From: Cardiocondyla obscurior
Lineage: Eukaryota; Arthropoda; Insecta; Hymenoptera; Formicidae
Assembly: GCF_019399895.1 (NCBI RefSeq)
Contig: NC_091868.1
Location: 5,767,593-5,831,592, forward strand
Length of the DNA stretch: 64,000 bases
Direction of reading: 5' to 3'
Both the position numbers and the translations under genes were made by a program. This document shows positions 51,571 through 61,020 of the stretch, one piece after another. The notes under the pieces are model-generated. The model ran no database searches, had not been told where the DNA came from, and worked only from the letters and a program-made list of their open reading frames with translations. How positions within the stretch are numbered: position 1 is the first letter of the stretch; every line of letters begins with the position of its first letter.

Positions 51571-54500
51571 AAACATTCGTCATTTTCGAGCTCCAGATCG
51601 TCGTCGTTTTAAAACTCCGATCCGAGCAAGACTCGAGAATAATCTAATAATCTGAATATCTTTTTATTTCGTAAAAATTTATATTTCTTAGAAAATCACA
51701 ATGTTTCGAGACCAATTCTTGCCACCGATATTTTACATTAGAAAATTTTATTTATTAAGAAAAAGCTTATGTAAAAAAATAAGAAAAGAAAACGAAATTA
51801 AAAAAAAAAAAAAAAACTTTATAGATATTTATAATTTTAATATTTCAATATTTGAGAAAAAACGACGTGAAAGTAGTCGCGCTGGAATTAATTTACTTCA
51901 TGCTACTTCGCTTCCTTGCAGTACGGTACATTCCAATTAATTATTCAACTTACTGTCGTCCGTTCGCGGCCTCTTCCTCGATGCGAATCATTTGCATAAA
52001 TAATACTAAACTATTTTTGCACCGTGCATCTGCCGCGGTTCTCTCCCATGTTAATCCCAACTTTTAGCTCGCATTCTTCTTTCCGCCGTCTGTATATTAC
52101 TCTACACGGCTCATCTACGTGCCGTTATCTGTACATTTCGTAAATTTCGCGGATTCGTCGGCTTGGATGCCGGTGAGCCGCTCGTTTCCTTATTACCGCA
52201 GGTGCAATTGGTGACGATTCTCCGTTAGGATCAAGGAGGAAGGTGCGATGGGAAGTGGTAAGACGGGGACACGCGAGACGGATAAAATGGGATGATGATA
52301 TAGCTCGTATGATCCTTCGAAGTAACGAGCATCGTCAGCATCCCAAATGCGAAACAAAAATTAAATCGATATCGCGTAACCTCTCCTCAAATCGATAGAT
52401 AGATAGCGACATTTTATTAGTACGCCAAAAAAAAAAAAAAAACCCCTCCCTCGTTCTCTAACTGATATACTTATCACAATGCGCGATGCAATATCTCGAG
52501 ACGTTCAGGACTGCGAACAAACTAGAAAAAAAAAAAAAAAAGAATCGCTCGGAATGTGCCTGCGTTTCTCTCCCGCCGAACGATTTAATTTCTCCCGTGG
52601 AAAATAACTGTCAACGTTTTCCAATTATCAGCCGCGACACACTGGCGAGCGAAAGAGAAGTTCGCCAGGGCGAACCTATCCGCGGTAAAGGGCCGCTACG
52701 AGCCTCGGCGGGCGCAGGATCTGCTAGACGCAGAAATTGTCGGCACACTTTCGAATAACGTGCGATCGCATATCCCGCGATTTAGTCGCTAAACCGGTCG
52801 AAGGTGCAGCGCAGGAGCCGCAAATTAACGTTATTCACGCGGTGCGCCGCGACGCGCGCCGGCCGGGTTCCGCGCGCGCGGATCGCAAAGTTGCATCGTC
52901 ACGGGACTCGATGAATTTTATTAGGCTCGTTCGTCCCACAGCGACTTTATCGTACGCGCGCGTCTCAAGGCTGAGCGTAGACAGGCCCGGCTCCTCTCGG
53001 CCCCCTCGATTAATCGGTTTATACGCCGTTTTCCTTTCGATTTGTTTGCCACGGGGGTCCGGCCGCCGACGGCGGGGGGGGGGGAAAGAGAGGGCTTCCC
53101 CGGCGACGTAAATACGACTTAGGCGAGAATTGTGGAATTATAAAGATAGAAATGCTATAAATAACGCGGAAATGGAAATAAGCGAGAGTCCGCGGGAAGC
53201 GGCGGCGATCCAGCCGATTAATAAAGATGCTCGTTTAATTAGCGCGCTGTGCGGCCCCGCCGTGCGCCGCGCCGATGATTTATGAAGTCGGCGTAATCCA
53301 CGACGCGGTAAAAAAAAAAAAAAGCGATCGCGAGAGGCGAAGGAAGGAGAGACGTCGCCGTTTATATATTAAATATATTCATAAGCTCCTGATATATAAA
53401 TTGAATGTATTTTAATTGGAGCAATAATCGCGCGCTTCATTGATATTCCTTCCTCTCTACGGCCGCTATTTGTGTGACCGTACTTCATACGTCAATACCT
53501 GGGTGACGAGATTAAATGGGATTCGATCGAGAAATCGGCGAGCGGGGCGATTCACCGGTGCATTCTTGTGAGACGAGCCGCGGTATCCGATGTAAATGCG
53601 GATCCGACGCGTGTGCCGTTTCGTTGTTGCACCAGTAGGTGGCAATATAATACGGTGCAGCGATGCATTCGCATGCACCAGATGAGGCGAGTATGCCAGA
53701 AGGCAATTTGTGCTGCCTGTTCTCAGGGATGCGAGGGCCGTATTTTCGATTGCGATTTTATTTGCGCACGTGGACCTCTCATTCGCGACATTTCGCGTGA
53801 CACGTGGATGGATATCAAAGCTCGTGTCCATGAAATATAGATGGCAATAGAAACTGTCGTCAAAGGTCAGCGGGTTTTTTTCAATTAAAGACTTATTGCT
53901 CGACAGAATAACTCATACCTAGCAAAATTAATAACGCGTTATTTTCACGCTCGAAAGCAGAAATGTATTTTTTTTTTCGTATTTTTTTTAATAATATAGA
54001 TGTCTTAAAATTCGCTAGGAAATTTTTCATAAAAAAAAATATGTGTCCACTTTTTCACTTTTAGAGAAAAGCACCGTAGAACAAAGATTTATCGTTTTTC
54101 TGCGAGAAAAGAAACAGTGATCTATTAGCAAACCAGATTAGGGAGTAATGTAGAGAAATAATTTGCCTCAGTAAAATTTTTGAAATTGTCTTAGAGGTGT
54201 AATAGTAAGTTATAAGGAAGATCAAAGAGATATCACGTTACAGGAAGCAGAATCGATCGAGATAACTGTGATATCTTCGAGATAAACCTGATACTAAAAT
54301 ATTTTCTAACGATAAACCCGATAATCGTCGTAACATCGTTACAAGCGGTAATATCACCTGTTCGACACGCACTTTAAAATTTTTTCAAACAAAATACTTA
54401 TCGATTACATCATTCGGAGATACTTCCGTATCATAATCAATTTCGCTAAATGTACCTTGCAAACGCGCGATCCTGCAATTTCACTGAAAACTACATGTCA

Positions 54501-56024
54501 TGAAAGTCAAGATATTATTTTTTTATTCCTTTAAATTATCTTCTTAGATTCTAAACGTTACCCTTCGTGAGAAAAATCGAAGCGTCTTTAACGCGTTTAC
54601 AAGCGCGGCTGTTATCTCGCCATGATCTGACACAAGCTCGGTTTTGATGCGTCTAATTCCTGAACCGATTACCGCGCATTATCCCGCCATTATGCCACGT
54701 TGTCCCGGAATATTAATAAGCCAATATTCTATCATCTCGCTTCGACGTCTTCGATCGTGACAACGCGCACCGTGGTTTCTCGAGAGGCACGCGAATTGCC
54801 GGCACCGATCACAATGGCGTGAAATTCAAAAGCGGCGGAAGTGACGAGAGAAAGGAGAAGAAAGGGGACCGAGATGTCGAGGAAATCCGTGGCGTGGATA
54901 GCGGCGCAATCAACGGGGTGTATCCGCCCGCGAAACTCGGACTCTCATATGCATACCCGTCCCGCGCCATAATAAATCCGACAATTTGCATGAATGCACG
55001 TATATAATATGGCGCTGGCCGCCGCGTAGAAAGCGGGCGCTGCGCGATTTTCTGGGGAATTATAAATCCCGTTCTCGAGAAGTTACGAGGGCGCGAGACA
55101 GGCATCTCGGGAAATAAACGTCGGCTGTGGCTGTTTCCTTGCAGCCTTTACTTTTTCCTGCACCTCTCGTCTTTGAATGTTGCTCGGAGAAAAAGAAAAC
55201 GTATTGTTTACAAAGATGCAAAAAGTAAAGTTAAAGTTATAATTAAATTTATAAGCCGCCTTTATAATAAATCTTGATGAAATTTATTTCTATGATTCTG
55301 GTAATAAAATATATAAAAAAATAAAACGTAAAAAATTGTAATTCTGTTGGATATATTATTAACGTCTCTTATTGTATTAATGTTAATAAATTAATTCACC
55401 TTTTTATGTTAAAGGCGAAACATTTTTGATATTACTAAAAATCAAGTAATATCGTAATAAATAAATTTGCATGCAATAATACACATCAGCAATACCAGTA
55501 AATTACATGCTACTAAATACTACGTTATCTCCGATCGTGAATTAATCTTTCATCTTACTTTCTCTCTGCGTTGCAAGACCTAAATTATTCTTCTTTGAAA
55601 TACACGATGTGCCTTTTAATTGTCCCTAAATCGTGCTATTGTTTTTCCCATTGTGTAATGATTTAAATGTAAAATATAGCAATTTGTTGTACAATATTGC
55701 TTGCACAAGTGCTATTAAAGATTGATGAGAAGTATCTTCCATTGTAACATTCTTAACATTTAAGAATTTTATATTAAAATATGTGAAAGAATACTTCATC
55801 GCTATAATAATTTTAGCGAACAAATAAAAACTTTTATTTTCAAGTAAAAATTTTTCATCTTTTCGCATGATCGGAAATTTAAGGTTTGATTTAATTTCCA
55901 ACTAAGATCTTTTGAAAAATACGTGAACAAAACTGAAGCGTGCGCAACTGCGTTTATTACTTGTAACGTAGCACATTTAATTTTTGTCATTTTTACTAAT
56001 AAAATACAATTTTTTTTGTTTCAG
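51571..56024. other. Intron segment with no recognised gene
   Basis: AT-rich sequence with a GC-rich block at 52.6-53.3 kb. The frames there and the cysteine-rich frame at 53568-53840 are not splice-bounded and not recognisable. A 20-base string at 55878-55897 (TTTAAGGTTTGATTTAATTT) differs by one base from 20331-20350, just before and inside the hairpin upstream of module A. It might be a trace of a longer duplication. Confidence 0.35.
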
Positions 56025-56382
56025 ATTAAAATCCAGAGGAAAACTTTCATCGAAGAAGCACCAGCCTTACATCCCTGTTGAAAAAAAAGGAAGGAGAAAA
56101 GTGTCGTACGCCGAAACTATACGAATACGAACCGCAGCCGGTTCGTCGGTCGCTTCGGGAGTTCCGCACAGTAATCGGACGTTATTCTTTCATATAAAAT
56201 TTTTTTAACGGAAGTGTCGTGGACTATCGTGCGAAAGTATTGAATAAAGAATTTATTTTAGTGACAGTAATTTATCGGGCGCGTTCGCGAGTGTCCAGTG
56301 CGCGGAAGGATGACTCGACACGTCCCATCTGAGAGGAGGAGCAGGCCCGGGGGGCATCCTGCATCGGCGGAGCAACTTATAG
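56025..56382 (+). ncRNA. Module B, exon 2: second copy of the duplicated leader or noncoding exon
   Basis: The exon is bounded by a TTTTTTTTGTTTCAG acceptor (ending 56024) and a TAG/GTAAAT donor (56383). Its first 75 bases are unrelated to module A. From 56101 on it matches module A, including the hairpin at 56127-56146, GTGCGAAAGT, and the core from about 56298. Here the ATG at 56310 opens a frame of 24 codons that runs to the donor (begins MTRHVPSERRSRPGG). If the downstream acceptor at 56503 is used the frame continues through exon 3. With the upstream acceptor (56493) it stops after nine codons. In copy A the same ATG frame closes after 15 codons because of the 2-base differences. Protein coding is therefore possible only in copy B and is not supported by comparison of the copies. 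Confidence 0.5.
56127..56146 (+). ncRNA. Conserved 8-bp hairpin in module B
   Basis: The same 20 bases as in module A: ACGAACCG, loop CAGC, CGGTTCGT. The match between copies extends a few bases past the stem (CGGTCG) and then breaks down, so the hairpin is a distinct island of identity. Confidence 0.75.
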
Positions 56383-56492
56383 GTAAATATCAATTCTTTA
56401 AATTAAATTAAAAAAAGAATTTCCTTTTTTTTTGTTAAATTTAATTCATAACTAGCATGTCTACATTAATTTTTTTCTTCTTTATGTTACAG

Positions 56493-56536
56493 TCACCGGC
56501 AGAATTCTTCAACTCCGCTGAAGTTCATGCAGATTG
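56493..56536 (+). ncRNA. Module B, exon 3: short exon ending ATG-CAG-ATT-G
   Basis: This 44-base exon lies between ATGTTACAG (ending 56492) and GTAAGT (56537). A second CAG (56500-56502) lies 10 bases inside, as in copy A. Shared strings are AGAATTC, CAACTCCGCTGA and ATGCAGAT. Copy B has six extra bases just before the conserved ATG (56527). That is a multiple of three, but it lies upstream of the ATG so it does not test coding. The donor and following GTAAGTCGCATAA are the same as in copy A. Confidence 0.5.
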
Positions 56537-56610
56537 GTAAGTCGCATAAGTTTTTTTTATACTTTGTAATTAGGGTCTTTTAAAAAATAGCGCGCGCATG
56601 GTTTCTTCTA

Positions 56611-59600
56611 GTTGTTATAAAATAGATAAAAGTGTAGAGAGCAAGGCAATTGTTTACGCGATGCAACTGCATTCCCACGTACGTAGTCGAAATATCCTGT
56701 TTCATCCATTGTCTTGGCCTTTATCGGAAGGCCGGCACATTCTCAGGTGTAAACGCACCTCGTTCGACGAAGAGAGTACACATTCGAACTTTCTAAACTG
56801 TAATTTGTCTCGATTTCTGATATCTCACCTCGCGCGATCGTTCTTTTGTTATCGACTTTACGGCTTGGGAAATTAGAGGGATGCTGCGCAATAATTACCA
56901 ACGGTGAAATCGAGAAAGCCTTCTTCGTGCAATGTTCGTAATAAAAAATTCACTGCATTTATTTACTTGCCTAAGCTTTCGGAACTTTCATGATTTTATT
57001 TCGAGTAAAATGCATCATGTAATAAAAATAATGCAACTTTTTAATTATATTCTCGATAATTACGTATCTACAATGCAGTCAGTAATAAATTTAATTCTTT
57101 TAACATTAAAATTATTTTCCTCCAAATTAATTAATTAATTAATTACTTTGATAGTAACAGTTTTAATTTTTTTTTTTTATCTTTTTATTCACAAGGCATA
57201 GTAAATAACTTGCATAGAAAGTGAGAACGCTCGGAGTAACTTACAACTAAGGGCTACTTAACGGTCACCAGAGGCATGTTTTCCGTAGAATAAACAAGCC
57301 GACTTCGCAGTACCACTGCGATCCCCGTGCCACGTTTATATTGTGATCTATTATAAGACTCACGAATCTCCGCAAATAAATCCTGACGCGTACGTCGCGC
57401 CGAACGTATGTATGTGTTTTACACGAAATCCACGAATTACGCAGCCGAACGAGACTGTTAGTCTGCGTCGATCGGGTTGAACGACTGCCCGTTACGTTTT
57501 CGTAACAAAACGCGCTACGTCATAAAATTTGTCATGCCACTTGAAACATATAACTGTATATTTAACTTTAATCAAGTCAAAATAATCTTAATAATTAAAA
57601 GCCGTGCATTATGCTTTCTAAAATAATTATTTTCGTAATGATCGTAGTTATACGCAATAGAGCGAAACGGTACTATTCTACATCGCCAACGTTAAACAGA
57701 AAGTTTATCATCGTCGTTTGTTGAAGTAGAAAAGCGGATGCAGCTTGAGCCGAAAGTTAGTCGAAGCACTATTCCGTGAAACATCATTAACAACTTTGCT
57801 TATGCAACGGCAATGTAACGCAGGTCGCATTCGTATCGAAAATTATTCCCCAAAATTTCGCATAAATCCAACGAGCCGTCGCACGATTTTAAATTTTAAG
57901 AAAAAAAAAAAGTCGCGCATCAAGTTATACCGCTGAATAGACTTAGCAATAAACTTCGTGAGGTAACATTTTCACTTTTTATATTCCGCCACTTTGGTGG
58001 TCTTTTCGATTCCGATCGGTATTACGTATGTATTACGAAAGATTACTATTGTTTCGCGGGAGCACACATTTCATCGCGACAACCGGCAATTATTGCAGCC
58101 TCTCGAAATACTTTCTGGGTCGATTGAAATCCACGATTTATCGTGCGCGATAATTGCACGTGAAATACTTTTGCCTTTCACTACCCGCTGCAAACGAAAT
58201 CTCACTAGCGATCGAATGAGTCAATGAAAGAGCATTTAATGCATCGATTTATTTAGTTATAAAACGAGTTGTAGTAATTATCCTCCCATTGCTTATACGT
58301 ATTACTCGCAGTTTTGCAATAATCAACAATCATGACGATTGCCATAAACAAGATATGCGATTCTCTGCTCATTTATTAATTTGATTGACATAGAACATGT
58401 ATACGGTCAGCCGATAGTTTCCAATTAAACGAGAGCCAGCCGAAGCTTTTGTTGAAATGTACCTGCTATCGCGAAAGCCAGCGGGGCATTGAATATTGTC
58501 AAAGAATAATTAAATCTAGTATATTGCGCAATCCCAATCGACTGTTGGAATGTCCGACTTTAATTGATTCAGTTATTCTCGTAGGAAAAAAAAAAAAAGA
58601 AAAAAGAAAAAAAAAGATTCAAGTTACTTTGCGTCAAACTAAGAATCTTTCGAACGGCCGATCGATTTCCGTGTCAATACAGCTGATACAAAATATTTAT
58701 TAATAATAAATAGAAACTACTTTCTGCATTTCCAAGTTTCGCCCGAATGAAACAGGAAAAAACAGAAGCGCGAGAAAGATTAAGTCCATGATATATCGAG
58801 ACGGGTTTTAGTGTATATAAATCCACTTATATGTCATACGTCCCCGAAGCTTACGGTGTGTGCTTTATGTGACACGCGTCACGCCGTTTAACGCTAGTTT
58901 TACGACGCGTAAAGACATCTCCTCGCGTGCGAGCATGTTCCAGCCGATCACTCCGAAGTGTTGCTTTTCACCAGCTGTTGTTTCAACGGTAAACGAAATT
59001 TTCACGAGATCGTTCTCGGAAGCCGGCGAGAAAACACGGACCCCCCCGTCTTTTTACGGTTTGCCGAAACGGCGCGCTCGGTTGCTTTCGAAGCAGGTTG
59101 GCATTCAAAACGGCGCGCGGGATATTTTCGACGAGCTGCAAAAATTGTCACGGGCGAAAGATAATCGGTCGACCGATACGTCATACTTGTGAAATGTTGA
59201 GCAAATAACATATTGCGTGTTTTTCGCATGAAAACCCCAGTGTTAAATTTAGTTAAAAATACAGACCGCGGATTGCCGTAAATAACAGAATATTGAAAAC
59301 GGAAATGAAATCCTCGTATGACATTCGAGGAAATATCCAATAAACCGGAACTCCAAAAATAGAAATATCAGATTTATACAATTTCCACGAAAATCGTGTG
59401 ATATATTTAGTAAATGAATAATTGAAGTAAAATATATCTGGCGGGTAATAGATCTCGCGCCGTTATACCATTATTCTCTGACGCGCGAATAAATTTTATC
59501 GGGACTGCCCGGCACATGTCGCCGCTGAGGTGACACACGTCTATCAATTGCAGTTGGTAACTTGCGGAAATCAATTGTTAATTCACGATCGACCAGGCCA

Positions 59601-59694
59601 TATTTTTAAACCTACGGGTATCTTCGCTTTACAGTTGCGCGGCTAGAACGATTGAATTTTAGAAAATGCATATTTCTAACGAGAAAACGCTTAC
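56611..59694. other. Intron segment with no recognised gene
   Basis: AT-rich intron between module B and the cv-c first coding exon. It contains repeats of TTAA (about 57125-57143) and poly-A/T runs. No plus-strand exon that could follow module B in phase with its ATG was recognised. The longest frames (58860-59192 plus, 59002-59340 minus) overlap on opposite strands and have no domain. Confidence 0.35.
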
Positions 59695-59890
59695 CTGCGA
59701 TTTTCCGCTCGCGCATACGCCGCCATAGCGCTTCCGCCTTACGCATCGGCCAGTTTTCGACTTTCGCGCTGAAACTGCGGAAGAACTTGTACTCCTTAAA
59801 GTGCGACATTCTTCTATTGCCGGTGCTTCTGGTTTGATCGATGTTACCGGAACTCGTTGTACTGATGGATTGGCAATCCTCACTCGACAT
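59695..59890 (-). CDS. cv-c: cv-c: first coding exon of a short N-terminal isoform
   Basis: The exon encodes 65 residues plus one base. It starts with an ATG at 59890 and ends at a CAG/GTAAGC donor (59694). The start is the first Met after an in-frame TAG about 18 bases upstream. The peptide opens MSSEDCQSISTTSSG (polar, Ser/Thr-rich), then has the aromatic/basic stretch FKEYKFFRSFSAKV. It finishes with a basic, probably helical segment, KAEALWRRMRERKIA. There is no signal peptide or membrane segment. The donor is phase 1, exactly what the SAM exon at 3387 requires. Joining them gives ...RERKIA-E-IEAQEACKWL with no stop. DLC1-family genes are known to use several alternative short first exons spliced to the SAM exon. 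That this exon belongs to cv-c is inferred from strand, phase and the absence of a better partner. I do not recognise the N-terminal peptide itself. Confidence 0.72.
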
Positions 59891-60797
59891 GCCTAGTATT
59901 AAAAACTAATTCTCGTTTCTGTTTCCACGCATGTGTAGCGTTAAGTCGCGGCAGTTCAATAAGTTATTCCCATCCGGATTTGAACTGCCCGGCGTTTCCA
60001 TCCTCTCGTATAAGACACCGCGTTCATTATTCAAATCCCATTTAATATTTCCTCGATGCAAAAATATTCTCTTATATATTCTCTTCCGGCGAAAATTCTT
60101 TTACGCACGTTTACGTGATTTTATTTCGTGGTATCTCCATTTAAGATAAATATCGTTTTAAATAATGATATTTCACTGTTTTGTATATCATGTCTTATGT
60201 TCTAAGATTTTGCATGTAAAATAATATATCCCTCGAGAAATATTAGAATGGAAGAACGTATATTTTAACGAGTCGGGAAACTTGAGAAAATTGAGAGCGA
60301 CTTTTAGTTTTGCTGCAAGCCGTGCCACTTGTTGCCATCAGCTGCGTTTACTCGGAAGACGATATTATTTGTTACAATGCCGATATCAATCCCTTCCGGA
60401 AGTTAACGAGATGATAAATTAATGTAACGTAGCACAAAGGATTTCTGTTACAATTGTTTTCTTTCGAGACTAACAAACGTATCCTTTATCGATTGAAGCT
60501 ACGAAAAAAAAAAGTATTTTTTGATGATATAAATTGGCTTTAATTAAATTATCAATTTATAACCAGTTTCTCAAAAAATTCTTTTCAACTGCTGCCAATA
60601 TTGCTGATTTATTTCTGACATTTCTCCACTTAGTTATTTCCGTTTCACAAGGTAGATTCATCTCGTGGATTCAGGATAATGGGAAATATTCTTGTCCGTT
60701 TTCTCCGCGAAAAGTACTTTTACTCGTGACAACCGCTCGTTTAGTGAAATAAGATATAAAGTTTGTACGTTAATGCGTAACAATTCTGAGAACTTAC

Positions 60798-61020
60798 GTC
60801 GACCGAACGATTAAATGATCCAGTACATTTCTCGATCTCGGAGAAATCCCATCGCATGTCCGGCGAATGGTTCTATATTTTGCTGCGAGAGACAGAGATC
60901 AGCTAAGCTCGATAGCTGACGGTCGTTGAATGATCTCTGCCATTTAATTAAATTCTCTGAGGATACCAGTATAATCTTCACGTTGTTCTTGAGAAACATC
61001 GAAACGTCGCTCGAAAACAT
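60798..61020 (-). other. Possible 5' untranslated exon of cv-c (3' boundary visible)
   Basis: On the minus strand a strong donor (GTCGAC followed by GTAAGT at 60797-60792) lies about 0.9 kb upstream of the cv-c start codon. An AG at 59894-59893, two bases before that ATG, could be the matching acceptor, but its polypyrimidine tract is weak. The segment holds a 69-codon frame from an ATG at 61020 that stops just before the donor. Another short frame begins MRWDFSEIEKCTGSFNRSVD and reaches the donor in phase 0, which does not fit the phase-1 SAM exon. The simplest reading is a noncoding leader exon with upstream ORFs. The 5' end of the exon cannot be placed. Confidence 0.25.

Larger units (their letters stand above)
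56101..56610 (+). repeat. Dispersed duplicated module, copy B
   Basis: This is the partner of 20925-21446, in the same orientation and 35 kb away. The intron is shorter in matched sequence but keeps CATGTCTACATTAAT and the acceptor. Homology fades after GCGCGCATGGTTTCTTCTAG (about 56591-56610). The shared orientation and the antisense position inside the cv-c intron apply to both copies. Confidence 0.85.
3388..59694 (-). other. cv-c: Very long cv-c intron (about 56.3 kb)
   Basis: This is the interval between the two cv-c exons. Its ends are a canonical GT donor (59694-59693) and a CAG acceptor (3390-3388) on the minus strand. No additional cv-c coding exon was convincingly found inside it, although very short alternative first exons could be missed. 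It contains the plus-strand spliced modules, the palindromes and the tandem duplication listed separately. The remainder is AT-rich sequence with many homopolymer runs and CpG-rich islands. Confidence 0.7.

Noticed and set aside
53568..53840. Cysteine-rich 90-codon plus frame as a secreted peptide
   Set aside because: No signal peptide, irregular cysteine spacing, and an overlapping 121-codon frame on the other strand.
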